Of a stretch of 62,529 nt of DNA, positions 19,620 to 28,379 are shown one piece after another (positions within the stretch are counted from its first letter, which is position 1; each line of letters begins with the position of its first letter). This DNA comes from Campylobacter concisus ATCC 51562. GTDB taxonomy: Bacteria > Campylobacterota > Campylobacteria > Campylobacterales > Campylobacteraceae. The stretch lies in the NCBI RefSeq assembly GCF_000466745.1, contig NZ_ANNI01000010.1, forward strand, positions 1-62,529, read 5' to 3'. A program made the position numbers and the translations under genes. The notes under the pieces were generated by a model. The model was not told the DNA's origin. It did not search any database and saw only the letters and a list, made by a program, of their open reading frames with translations.

Positions 19620-21188
19620 ATGCAACAAGATTTTTATTTTTATGCTGCTATATTTTTAGGAGTACTATTTTTGATTGCGATATTTGTCATCTATTCATTT
19701 AATAGAGACAAACTCGAGCTAAAAAGAAATTTGACACAAAAAGAGCAAGAAAATTTTGAAATTTCATCAAATCTAACAAATTTAGTATCTAAAAATAGTG
19801 AAAATTTACAGCTTATCAGCGAGCAAAAAGCAAGACTTATGTCAAATCACGAGCGAATAGACGAGCTTATCAGTGAGATCGATGCGCTAAAAACCAAAAT
19901 AGCCCAAAAAGACGAAGCTGAAGATGAGATGGAGCGCGTGATAAATGAGCTTAAAGAGAGTATCGGTACAGCAAATGAAAGGGCCAAGAATAACGAGACA
20001 AATTTTACTGCAACTCTAGCTGAGCTAAATCAAAATAAAAATGCTTTAGCTGAAGCAAATGAGAGAGAAAATAGATTAAAACGTGATATGGCTGTGCTTA
20101 GAAATGAAATAGAAGCAAAAGAAAATAGCCTAAAAGAGCAAGAGGCAAATTTATTAAAAGTAAAAAATGAGTTAAATTTGGAATTTTCTAATCTTGCAAA
20201 TAAAATATTTGAAGAAAAAAGTGCGAATTTCACACAAAATAGCCAAAATTCTTTAGATCTTTTACTAAAGCCACTAAAGGAGCAAATTTCAACCTTTCAA
20301 GAGCGCGTAAATGCAGTCCATGACGAGTCAGTTAAAGGTATGAGCGCGCTAGGAACGCAGATTAAGCACATAGGTGAAATTGGTATCTCGATGTCAAAAG
20401 AAGCAAACTCACTAGCTACTGCACTAAAAGGTAACAATAAAACACTTGGAAACTGGGGTGAAATACAGCTTGAGCGCACATTTGAGGCTTCTGGACTTGT
20501 AAAAGATGAGCATTACTTGACACAACAAAATTTCAAAAACGAAGAAGGCAAACGTCTTATTCCTGATTTTATAGTAAAGATACCAGATGGCAAACACCTA
20601 ATAGTTGATTCCAAAGTCTCACTTATAGCTTACGAAAAGGCTATCATAGCTAGCAACGAAGAGGAGCTAAATTTAGCATTGAAAGAGCATATTGCTTCTA
20701 TGAAAAATCACATAGATAGCTTAAATAGTAAAAATTACGGAGAGATCGTACCTGATAGCCCTGATTTTGTATTGATGTTTATACCAATTGAGCCAGCATA
20801 TATAGAGGCTATGAAATTTGATAGTTCCCTTTTTGACTATGCGTTTCAAAAGCGCGTAATACTAGTATCTCATACTACGCTTATGCCTATTCTTCGCACA
20901 GTGGCAAATTTATGGCGCATAGAGCGTGGCAATGAAGAGGCTAAAAATATCGTAAAGAGTGCGATTAAAATTTATGATAAAGTCCGCAATGTGGCCGAGC
21001 ACATGAATAGACTTAGCAATACACTAAATACTGCAAATAAACATTTTAACGCCCTTGCATCAAGTTTTAGTGGTAGAGATGGTCTTGTTAGTAGACTTGA
21101 AAATTTTAAACGCTTGTCTCCAGATGAGCAAAAAGATATAGAAGTAAAAGAGATCGGCGTAAATAACGAATTAGAAAAAGAGGATTAG
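19620..21188 (+). CDS. rmuC: DNA recombination protein RmuC
   Basis: The 522-residue protein has one N-terminal membrane helix (about 6-26), a long coiled coil rich in Glu/Lys/Asn (about 30-200) and the RmuC nuclease-like domain, with 'LGNWGEIQLERTFEASGL' (about 277-294) and the PD-(D/E)XK-like 'PDGKHLIVDSKVSLIAYEKA'. RmuC limits inversions and rearrangements at repeats in E. coli. TAAGGATAC lies upstream of the ATG. It converges with the next gene on a shared hairpin. Confidence 0.93.
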   Translation: MQQDFYFYAAIFLGVLFLIAIFVIYSFNRDKLELKRNLTQKEQENFEISSNLTNLVSKNSENLQLISEQKARLMSNHERIDELISEIDALKTKIAQKDEAEDEMERVINELKESIGTANERAKNNETNFTATLAELNQNKNALAEANERENRLKRDMAVLRNEIEAKENSLKEQEANLLKVKNELNLEFSNLANKIFEEKSANFTQNSQNSLDLLLKPLKEQISTFQERVNAVHDESVKGMSALGTQIKHIGEIGISMSKEANSLATALKGNNKTLGNWGEIQLERTFEASGLVKDEHYLTQQNFKNEEGKRLIPDFIVKIPDGKHLIVDSKVSLIAYEKAIIASNEEELNLALKEHIASMKNHIDSLNSKNYGEIVPDSPDFVLMFIPIEPAYIEAMKFDSSLFDYAFQKRVILVSHTTLMPILRTVANLWRIERGNEEAKNIVKSAIKIYDKVRNVAEHMNRLSNTLNTANKHFNALASSFSGRDGLVSRLENFKRLSPDEQKDIEVKEIGVNNELEKED

Positions 21189-21190
21189 GA

Positions 21191-21213
21191 TATGGCTAGA
21201 AAAACTAGCCATA
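21191..21213. terminator. Bidirectional terminator between rmuC and the next gene
   Basis: A perfect nine-base stem TATGGCTAG/CTAGCCATA with loop AAAAA lies in the 29-base gap between convergent stops, with A/T-rich tracts on both sides. Confidence 0.8.
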
Positions 21214-21217
21214 AAAT

Positions 21218-21508
21218 TTATTTTAAAAGACCTTGTTTTTTCATTTGTTCCATTACTTGAGCAAACATCTCTTTAGCTTGTTTGCAAGTAGCGTCTTGTT
21301 GCTCTTTTGGAAGTGCAGCAAGTTGATCCATTGATTGTTTCTTTTGATCTTCATAAATTTTTACTTGTTGATCTTGACCAGCTTTTTTGTAAGCTTCAAC
21401 CATCTTATCGATGTCTGAGAAGTAAGACTTGCAAGTATCTGTAAGATCTGCAGCGTTTAGGCTTAGTGCAAAGCCAAGAGTAGCTAAAACTAAAAGTGAT
21501 TTTTTCAT
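21218..21508 (-). CDS. Small secreted helical protein (DUF5339-like)
   Basis: The 96-residue precursor has a signal peptide (MKKSLLVLATLGFALSLNAA, cleavage after NAA). The mature part is helical and rich in Lys/Gln, with two cysteines ('DTCKSYF' and 'DATCKQAKE') likely disulfide-bonded. The pattern resembles the DUF5339 periplasmic proteins of Campylobacter and Helicobacter; that family name is from memory. AAGGAGAAAGAG precedes the ATG. Function unknown. Confidence 0.7.
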   Translation of the reverse strand: MKKSLLVLATLGFALSLNAADLTDTCKSYFSDIDKMVEAYKKAGQDQQVKIYEDQKKQSMDQLAALPKEQQDATCKQAKEMFAQVMEQMKKQGLLK

Positions 21509-21573
21509 CTCTTTCTCCTTGTGAAAATTTGAAAGGATTGTATCATTTTTATAATATTTTATGACTTAAATTA

Positions 21574-21599
21574 ATAGCCAAGACAAGCGTCTTGGCTAT
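21574..21599 (-). terminator. Terminator of the rubrerythrin gene
   Basis: The stem ATAGCCAAGAC/GTCTTGGCTAT with a four-base loop (AAGC) lies 11 bases past the rubrerythrin stop. A run ATTTTT follows on the plus side and ATTAATTT on the minus side. Confidence 0.8.
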
Positions 21600-21609
21600 T
21601 TTTGGCTTT

Positions 21610-22254
21610 TTAGCCTAGAAATTCGCGTTTAAAATACTCTTTTGGAGCTTTGCAAAGTGGGCAAGCACCTGGAGCTTTTTTGCCTCTGTGAACGTGTCCG
21701 CACACTTCACAAACCCAGATATCTTCCTCATCGCTCTCAAAAAAGCCCTCTTCATCAAGCATCTTTTTAAGCTCCAAATACTCTCTCTCATGCTCAACCT
21801 CAACCTTGCCGATCGCGTTAAATAGCCTTTCAACATCTCTTAACTCTTCTTCTTTTGCGATCTTTGCAAAGTCTGGATACATCGTCGTATGCTCGTAGTT
21901 TTCACCAGCTGCCGCATCAAGTAAATTTTTATCCATCTTATCGATCGGATCGTTCATTAGCTCGTGATATTTTTTAAACTCAGCTCTTGCATGCCATTTT
22001 TCATTTTCAGCTGCTTCGTAAAAGTGTCTAGCTATCGCGTGATAGCCTGCTTCTTTGGCTAGGTCGCCGTAAAGCTCGTACTTGTTTCTAGCTTGTGACT
22101 CGCCAGCAAATGCCTTCATCAAATTTACCGCTGTTAAATTTTCAGTCACGCATTTCATCTCTTCGCCGCAACAGGTTAGTGTGCCGCCGCCAACTTTTTG
22201 AACCTCGATCTCGTTGCCGCATTTTTCGCATTTGTATGTTTCGTACTGTCTCAT
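21610..22254 (-). CDS. rrc: Desulforubrerythrin (peroxide/oxygen defence)
   Basis: The 214-residue protein carries three metal modules: an N-terminal desulforedoxin-like FeS4 site ('CEKCGNE' and 'LTCCGEEM', about 8-34), a ferritin-like diiron domain ('AFAGESQARNKYELYG', 'EKWHARAEF', 'EHEREY'), and a C-terminal rubredoxin ('VCEVCGHVHRGKKAPGACPLC', in parts CEVCG and CPLC, about 182-203). The same three-part layout is described for C. jejuni Rrc (Cj0012c). I start at the ATG at 22254 (AGGAG ribosome site), not the frame's first codon at 22296. Confidence 0.93.
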   Translation of the reverse strand: MRQYETYKCEKCGNEIEVQKVGGGTLTCCGEEMKCVTENLTAVNLMKAFAGESQARNKYELYGDLAKEAGYHAIARHFYEAAENEKWHARAEFKKYHELMNDPIDKMDKNLLDAAAGENYEHTTMYPDFAKIAKEEELRDVERLFNAIGKVEVEHEREYLELKKMLDEEGFFESDEEDIWVCEVCGHVHRGKKAPGACPLCKAPKEYFKREFLG

Positions 22255-22347
22255 TTTGACTCCTATTTTGATAAAATTTAAGCGGATTATAACCAAATAA
22301 TTAAAATAAGTAAATAATAATTTTTATTGATAACGTATATTATTATT

Positions 22348-22572
22348 TTATTTTTTACATAAAATTTGTGTGAGTTTTGTTACAAATGGAGAAACTAGCA
22401 AAAGCACAGGATACGCCACTACAAAGGCTTTTACATAAGCGATTAGCCAAATTTTTACAAAGCCATCAACAAAGCCAAGGTTTAAATATGTCAGCACAAA
22501 TGACATAAAAAATGCCATAAATGCTGACATTATAAACGCAAAAACATATTTATAAAATTTTGCTGGTATCAT
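22348..22572 (-). CDS. DUF2798 two-helix membrane protein
   Basis: The 74-residue protein has two membrane helices (about 7-30 and 41-63), with 'FAFIMSAFMAFFMSFVLT' and 'FVVAYPVLLLVSPFV', the typical DUF2798 pattern. It overlaps the quinone-reductase stop by four bases and is the last gene of the long leftward operon. Function unknown. Confidence 0.82.
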   Translation of the reverse strand: MIPAKFYKYVFAFIMSAFMAFFMSFVLTYLNLGFVDGFVKIWLIAYVKAFVVAYPVLLLVSPFVTKLTQILCKK

Positions 22573-23129
22573 GAAATTTTACCTATCAGCTCGCCTAGTC
22601 TTTTTGCATGATCAAGTGCCTTTTGCTTCATCAAAGCAAGCTTTGCCTCATCGTGCCTACTCTGATATGATAGCCCTCCGCTATAAACATAGCCTGCAAA
22701 CTCCATACCACACATATTTGCTAACGCCTTAAGTGGCGGCAAAAACTCCTCTATCTCGTAGCGCTGAAGCGCCTCTTTTTTATAAAGCTCCTCAGGCGCG
22801 CCCGAGGTAAATGAAAGCACCAGCTTTTTGCCATGTAGCTTATCTCCCTTGCTGCCGTGAGAGAAGCCATGAACTAGCACATCTTCAAACCACTTTTGTA
22901 AAAGCGATGGTACGCCGTACCAAAAAAACGGATAAACAAGCACGATCACATCAGCCTTTACTAGCTTTTCTTGCTCGGCTTTTACATCGATCACGTAGTT
23001 TTTATAAAGCTCGCTTAATATGTCAAATTTAGCCTCTGGCACCTGCTTTTTTAGCTCGCCCAAGATGATTTTATTTGCAAAGGAATTTTCAAGGTCAGTG
23101 TGACCTGATACAACTAAAATTTCACTCAT
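22569..23129 (-). CDS. NAD(P)H-dependent quinone reductase (flavodoxin-like fold)
   Basis: The 186-residue flavoprotein begins 'MSEILVVSGHTDLENSFANKI' (flavin phosphate loop) and has 'IVLVYPFFWYGVPSLLQKWFEDVLVHGF' (about 80-107), the YPxxWYxxP-type signature of the MdaB/KefF family. 'LVLSFTSGAPEE' follows. It probably reduces quinones with two electrons. Its place right after the tannase-type esterase suggests it handles quinones formed from phenolic products. AAGGAGAG precedes the ATG. Confidence 0.88.
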   Translation of the reverse strand: MSEILVVSGHTDLENSFANKIILGELKKQVPEAKFDILSELYKNYVIDVKAEQEKLVKADVIVLVYPFFWYGVPSLLQKWFEDVLVHGFSHGSKGDKLHGKKLVLSFTSGAPEELYKKEALQRYEIEEFLPPLKALANMCGMEFAGYVYSGGLSYQSRHDEAKLALMKQKALDHAKRLGELIGKIS

Positions 23130-23158
23130 TTTCTCTCCTTAAATTTACTTCTTTAAAT

Positions 23159-24730
23159 TTATTTGCAAACAAAGCTACTTGCCTTACTCGCATCTGCACC
23201 CACGTATGTAGCCACTTTTGGATGCGCACACACCAAAAATTCCTTGCCAGCGTAGGTCTTGCTTTTTGCTAGCATGCTCTTTGGCGCTTCGCCCTTTTCA
23301 TGCCACGCTTCAAGCGCGCCTAAAGGATCCACGTCATCTATGCCGTTGCCGCCACCGCAGTGGTTCATCCCAGGTAGTGCGAAAAATGCCGCGAAATTTT
23401 GGCTATTTTCATTATCAGCCTCTAGCTTTTTAAACCAATCCCTTTGATCTTTAGCTGAAAAAACTGGGTCTGAGACGCCAGTTACGATGATTAGCTTGCC
23501 GCCATTTGCGCTAAATGTGCTAAGGTCTGTTGAGATGGCGTCATTTATCGCCGCGGTCTCGAAAGTCTTAGGCGTGTCTTTGTCAAAGTCGAAATTTATC
23601 GTGTCAAAATTTGGCTGCGCTGGTGTCAAAAAGTAGTAATTCACCGAGCCGCTAGAAAGCGTGATATTTCTAGCGTTTGGCTTGGCACTTTGCGAGTCGC
23701 CTAGTTTCCATTGCCTCCAGCCCTCAGCGCTCACGCCTGAGTCGTAAAACCAGCCACTATAAATTTGCTCGCCCTTGCTGTTTTTGGCTCCGTTAAAGAT
23801 TTTCTCTATCGCTACTATCTTTTGCTTATCTAAATTTAGACTTTTTGGATCAAATTTGCACGCTTCCCACGCATTTATGATCCCATCTTTTAGTCCGTCT
23901 AAGGCATCACATTTTCCTAGTACGGCGTGACTTAGCTTGTCAAGATCGTCCTTAGTTAGGGCATTTGCGAAAATTTTCTCGCCTTTTTCATTTTTCGGAG
24001 CTATCTTCATAAGGGCTTGATTGTCCCACTGCTGAGCGATCGCCGCGCGAGATAGCCTAAAGCCAGGGTTTGCAGCGATGACACCATCAAATTCTAGCGG
24101 ATAACGCTGGGCTGCTATGAGCGCTGCCCTGCCGCCATTTGAGCAGCCCATAAAGTAGCTATGTTTTGGCTTTTTATCGTATGCGGAGACTAAAATTTGC
24201 TTAGCTGTGTCTGTGACCTTGCCGATCGCCTGATAGGCGTAGTCTAGCCTTGCTTGCTGATCTAGCCCAAACTCAGCCGTTGGCTCTGGGTGTCCTGAGT
24301 TTGTAGTGACGACCGCATAGCCTCTAAGAAGCGCTGGCGTGGCTGTGCTTGTTCGTATCGGTACTGCACCAAGAGCAGGCGCTACAAAGCCGTCCATGCC
24401 ACCTCCACCTTGAAACAAAAACTTCTCATTCTACTGCTCTGGCAGCCTTAGCTCGTAATCAATCGCATACTCTTTGCCATCTGAGCCGGTGCGCTTATAG
24501 AGTTTGCCATGCACCACGCAGTGAGGCTTTGCTTTGATATTATTTTTACTACCACTAGTTAGCGCGGACATCTTATCGGCTGATACTTCGCCACTCTCAT
24601 TCCACACCGCATCTATCATCTCGTTATTTAAAATTTTCACATCTTTTAAACTCTCGCATCCTGCCTTATCAAGGGCAAAAGCCGTGCTACCAATGAGTGC
24701 AAGTGCGCAAAAAAGTGAAATTTTCTTCAT
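23159..24730 (-). pseudogene. Tannase/feruloyl esterase, interrupted by an in-frame amber codon
   Basis: One reading frame runs from the ATG at 24730 to 23159, broken only by TAG at 24431-24433. Before it is 'YELRLPEQ', after it 'NEKFLFQGGGGMDGF'; the family has Trp there (PxxWNxKFLFQGGGG), so TGG to TAG is the likely change. All else looks intact: signal peptide, nucleophile 'GCSNGGR', acid 'TGVSDPVFS' and 'GMNHCGGG', giving the CS-D-HC disulfide-linked triad of tannase-family esterases. The full product would be 523 residues and periplasmic or secreted. Whether it is dead, read through by a suppressor tRNA or a sequence error cannot be told. It lies eight bases after the ABM gene. Confidence 0.88.
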
Positions 24731-24738
24731 AACATCTC

Positions 24739-25419
24739 CTAAAATTTTACCTTGCTAAATGAGGTCTCATTATTAAGACCAAAGCCGTCAAATTCATCTA
24801 TTAGCCCAGCTCGCTCTTTGGCATAAGCCTTGTAGTTTTCGCTGTGGCGGTAGCTCTCAAAGCTAGCTTCGTCTTTGTAGATTTCAACCAGCACCCATTT
24901 GTTTGGCGCATCCTTTTGACTAAAGGCAAACTGCGCATAAGCACCATCATCTACGCTTTTTTGCATATATTTTTTGATGATCTTTTCAAATTTCGCATCG
25001 CTCTTTGCTAAAAGGCTTAAATTTGTGATGTGAAAGTAGGCATCTTTTAAGCGCTCTGGCGTTAAATTTTTTGAAAACGAAGCCCTTTTTTTCACGCTTA
25101 TAGCCTTTTTGCTAGCTAAAATTTCAGCGCTTGCGCTTGCAAATTTCTTAAAATGCGCCGAGCTTATATGCTTTTTATAAGCCGCCTCGTCCTTGTAAAA
25201 CTCAAGCACGTAAAACAGCTCTGGCTTGCTCTTTGCGCTCGCAAAAAAGATCGCCTGCGTGCCTGGCTCGCTCTTTGAGCTTAGTATTTTTTCCATGCCA
25301 AGACGCTTTAGCAAGCTCTTATTATTTGGCGTTGAAATCAGCTCATATAAGCTCACCTTCGCCTCCGCCCCAAAGGCAAACGCCGCCAAAACTGCTAGTA
25401 AAAATAGCTTTTTTATCAT
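24739..25419 (-). CDS. Secreted protein with two ABM (quinol monooxygenase-like) domains
   Basis: From the ATG at 25419 (AAGGAAATTTG before it; a TTG just upstream is possible) the product is 226 residues with a signal peptide ending near GAEA. It holds two related halves: 'LFYVLEFYKDEAAYKKHISSAHFKKF' and 'WVLVEIYKDEASFESYRHSENYKAY', the E-x-Y-K-D-E-A and H-x-x-x-x-F/Y pattern of antibiotic-biosynthesis-monooxygenase domains (YgiN-like). Such domains act on quinols; the periplasmic location is unusual. It lies between the two esterase genes and probably shares their pathway. Confidence 0.8.
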   Translation of the reverse strand: MIKKLFLLAVLAAFAFGAEAKVSLYELISTPNNKSLLKRLGMEKILSSKSEPGTQAIFFASAKSKPELFYVLEFYKDEAAYKKHISSAHFKKFASASAEILASKKAISVKKRASFSKNLTPERLKDAYFHITNLSLLAKSDAKFEKIIKKYMQKSVDDGAYAQFAFSQKDAPNKWVLVEIYKDEASFESYRHSENYKAYAKERAGLIDEFDGFGLNNETSFSKVKF

Positions 25420-25434
25420 CAAATTTCCTTAAAT

Positions 25435-26871
25435 TTATTTCTCAACCACTCTTTTAATCCAAGCAAAAAGCTCGTCTAGATCGTAGTCACCACCATGTCC
25501 TTGCCCCCAGACCGCTTCGAAATCAACCTCTTTGCCAGCATTTTTAAGCGAGAGTGCTAGCATAGCAGGCACGGCAAGCGCTAGATCGGTATCGTTTGTG
25601 CCCTGCCTTATGCGGTAAAATTTCGCCGCTTCTTTGTTTTTAGTGTAGTTCATCGCATTCATCATCTTTATGACGCCAGCATCCGCCATCTCGCCCCAGC
25701 TTCGCTCTTTTGCAAATTTAGTAAAGTGCTTTGCAGGCGTTTTGCTATCGCCAAAGAGATCGTTTTCAGGATTTTCTAGCCCAAATCCGTCAAAGGCAAC
25801 CACCTCTTTGGCACGTTTTAGTGAGGCGATGAAGTCTTCTAGCTTAAACGTATATCCAAGCGAGCATCCCTGCGTGTCAAGAGTTATAAATTTAGGCGTT
25901 AGCGTGTTTTTGTCGCTGCTTTTTGTAGCGGTAAATGCCCTTGAGATGAGCGCGTTTATATACTCTTTGAAGTTGCCCTCGCCATTTTCGTCAAGGCTTA
26001 GTGCGTGACCTTTGGCATCTTTTAAATTTAGCGAGTTTAGATAGGCTGGGAATTTACTCTTTAGCTCACGTGAGAGCTCTTTTTGCGTGGCGTTTAGCTC
26101 GCCTGTGATAGTCTTTGGCTTTTTGCTCCTGTCGTTAAAGCTGGCCGCATCAAGGCTTGCAAAATCAATACTTTCAAATTTATCCAAATACCCAAACATC
26201 CACTCATACGCCTCATCCTCATGCTCTAAATTTGTCACAGGGCAGTAGGCTGAGACGGCATAAATTTGATCGTCCGCCTTTGCAGCGCCTAGCTCTTTAA
26301 GATATGGCTCATACTCTTTTGCATTTGCGCTTGTGCCTAGAAGTGCCGACATCGCGCCGCCTGCACTCGTGCCGTTTGAGATGATCTTATTTGCGTCGCC
26401 TGGCATAAATTTGTCGTTAAATTTAAGATATCTAACGGCCGCTTTTAGATCGACTATCGCAGCTGGTGCTTTGCCGATAAATTTCTCGCCATCTTTTAGC
26501 GTTCTGCCCCTAGCACCAACACTTGCCACGACGTAGCCTCTAAGAAGCGCTTCAAGAGTGGCATTTGGTTTTTCATTTTGGATTTCTGGCTTTTGTGGTT
26601 TGGCGCTCATGTAGCCACCGATCGCGTTTGGCATGAAAATAGCCCCTTTTTGGTCACCAAATTTATCCTCTGGCACGTAGAAATTTAGCGCCTCGTAGCC
26701 ACTAACTGGCTTTGCCACATAGACTATTCCCTCGTAGGCTCTAAATTTAAGCGTCCTCTCGCCAACTTGCACGCTTTTTAGCTCAAATTTATTTTCATCA
26801 AATTTAAGCTCGCCGCCAAAGCAAGCACCTGCCAAACAAACCCCTAAAATAGCAACTCTAAAGCCTTTCAT
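25435..26871 (-). CDS. Subtype B tannase-like secreted esterase
   Basis: The 478-residue precursor has an N-terminal hydrophobic leader (MKGFRVAILGVCLAGACFGG). 'ISNGTSAGGAMSALLGTS' (about 163-180) gives the nucleophile Ser, and 'RQGTNDTDLALAVP' and 'WGQGHGGDYDLDELF' near the C-terminus give Asp and His. The 'VGARGRTLKDG' segment also matches. These features match bacterial tannases like L. plantarum TanLp1, which cut gallate esters. Actual substrate unknown. It is 12 bases before the ABM gene and 70 bases after the SDR gene in the same direction. Confidence 0.83.
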   Translation of the reverse strand: MKGFRVAILGVCLAGACFGGELKFDENKFELKSVQVGERTLKFRAYEGIVYVAKPVSGYEALNFYVPEDKFGDQKGAIFMPNAIGGYMSAKPQKPEIQNEKPNATLEALLRGYVVASVGARGRTLKDGEKFIGKAPAAIVDLKAAVRYLKFNDKFMPGDANKIISNGTSAGGAMSALLGTSANAKEYEPYLKELGAAKADDQIYAVSAYCPVTNLEHEDEAYEWMFGYLDKFESIDFASLDAASFNDRSKKPKTITGELNATQKELSRELKSKFPAYLNSLNLKDAKGHALSLDENGEGNFKEYINALISRAFTATKSSDKNTLTPKFITLDTQGCSLGYTFKLEDFIASLKRAKEVVAFDGFGLENPENDLFGDSKTPAKHFTKFAKERSWGEMADAGVIKMMNAMNYTKNKEAAKFYRIRQGTNDTDLALAVPAMLALSLKNAGKEVDFEAVWGQGHGGDYDLDELFAWIKRVVEK

Positions 26872-26941
26872 GATCTGCCTTTTTATTTTGTCCTACTTTT
26901 TGCTTTACTAGCCTTGGCGTAGGCTACCAGGGCTTTAACGC

Positions 26942-27712
26942 CTAGTTATCTTTTGGCTCGTATTTGATCGCGTAGTCAAATTTTGGCTTGCTTAAGCTAA
27001 ACTCAAAGCTATCTCTATCCACCGAGCCAACGCAGTAATGGCTATCATAAAGTCGCAACAAAAACTCTGCCATCTCTTCACTCGTGTGATACTTTTTAAA
27101 CGCCTTATCGTAGTCGTAGCTCTTTTTGCTAGTTGCCACCATGCCAAATTCTGTCTTTGTAGCAGCTGGAGCTAGCACTTTTGCCTGCATTTTCGCCTGC
27201 TTATCCTGTGCTAGCTCGTGGTAAAGTCCCTCGCTAAAGGCACTTACGAAAAATTTGCTAGCGCAGTATGTGACGGCGTTTGGCACGATCTTGTAGCCGC
27301 CTATCGAAGAGATGTTTATAAGCTGCGTATCTTTGTCTTTATACTTTTTCGTAAAGAGCGTTGAGAGCGTGACAAGAGAGATGATGTTTAAATTTATCAT
27401 CTGCGTGATTTTGTCTAAATTTTGCTCGCCGACCTTGTTATAGTCGCCAAAGCCAGCATTGTTTATAAGCGCTTTTAACTCAAATTTTTCTAAATTTCGC
27501 CAAAGAGAGAGGACATTTTCTTGTTTTGAAAGGTCGCAAAGCTCTATGACCACATTGACATTTGCAAATTTAGCTATCTCGCTTTTTAGCTCTTCTAAAA
27601 GCTCGCCCCGTCTTGCAACAAGGATCAAATTCTCCCCGCGCCTTGCAAATACCTTTGCCGCGGCCGCTCCTATGCCCGAGCTTGCTCCGGTGATGGCAAT
27701 GTATCTTTTCAC
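26942..27712 (-). CDS. Short-chain dehydrogenase/reductase
   Basis: The 256-residue classical SDR has 'ITGASSGIGAAAA' (NAD(P) loop, about 7-19), 'NNAGFGDY' (about 86-93), catalytic Ser in 'NISSIGGYK' and 'YCASKFFV' (Tyr-x-x-x-Lys, about 154-158). It starts with GTG at 27712, which overlaps the upstream stop by four bases. Substrate unknown; its operon context suggests an aromatic alcohol or ketone. Confidence 0.9.
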   Translation of the reverse strand: MKRYIAITGASSGIGAAAAKVFARRGENLILVARRGELLEELKSEIAKFANVNVVIELCDLSKQENVLSLWRNLEKFELKALINNAGFGDYNKVGEQNLDKITQMINLNIISLVTLSTLFTKKYKDKDTQLINISSIGGYKIVPNAVTYCASKFFVSAFSEGLYHELAQDKQAKMQAKVLAPAATKTEFGMVATSKKSYDYDKAFKKYHTSEEMAEFLLRLYDSHYCVGSVDRDSFEFSLSKPKFDYAIKYEPKDN

Positions 27713-28350
27713 TTCGCATACTCCATCGGGCTATAAATTTTCACGCCCTCGCTATGGTCATCTTGCGCTACTTGCACGATCACTTTAGCGATACCAACCG
27801 CCTTCATCGGACGATACTCGTCAAAAAAGCCTTTTGGGATAAATTTAAACGCCTTTATCGCCAGGTACTCGCCAAGTCTAAATTCTTTCCTTTCAGCTTC
27901 GATAAGTGGTAGCCTAACGACGTGAAATGAGCTATATCCAAGCTCTTTTATCTTTGCTTCTGCCTGGCCTTTTGCCTTTAGGTAAAACGAGCCTGACTTT
28001 CTGCTAGCACCTGCGGCTGAAAGTAAAACAAAGCGTTTTGCCCCGCACTCCAAGCCAAATTTGGCAAAATTTAGCGGATAGGTCACATCGACTTTATAAA
28101 ACTGTTCTTTGTGCTTTGCCACTTTCATCGTCGTGCCAAGCGCGCAAAAGACATCATCAGCGATAAATGGCACCTCATCTTTTAGCTCGTCAAAATTTAT
28201 TACTTTTACTTCAAGCTTTTCGTGAGTAAATTCTAGCTCATGCCTAGCAAGGGCGATAACCTTGTTGTAATGCTCGCTCGTACATAAATTTTTTAAAATC
28301 TCACTTCCCAAAGCACCGCTAGCTCCAGCTATAAGGGCGATCTTTTTCAT
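27709..28350 (-). CDS. NAD(P)-binding epimerase-like protein (HTATIP2/NmrA type)
   Basis: The 213-residue protein opens 'IALIAGASGALGSEILKNL' (Rossmann loop), with 'DDVFCALGTTMK' and 'FVLLSAAGASRKSGSFYLKAKGQAE', where the Tyr-x-x-x-Lys pair is embedded (YLKAK). It resembles the atypical SDRs close to HTATIP2 and YbjT. AAAGGAAAG precedes the ATG. It is 29 bases after the alcohol dehydrogenase frame and overlaps the next SDR gene. Activity unknown. Confidence 0.85.
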   Translation of the reverse strand: MKKIALIAGASGALGSEILKNLCTSEHYNKVIALARHELEFTHEKLEVKVINFDELKDEVPFIADDVFCALGTTMKVAKHKEQFYKVDVTYPLNFAKFGLECGAKRFVLLSAAGASRKSGSFYLKAKGQAEAKIKELGYSSFHVVRLPLIEAERKEFRLGEYLAIKAFKFIPKGFFDEYRPMKAVGIAKVIVQVAQDDHSEGVKIYSPMEYAK

Positions 28351-28379
28351 ATCTTTCCTTTGTAAAATTTAGATAAATT

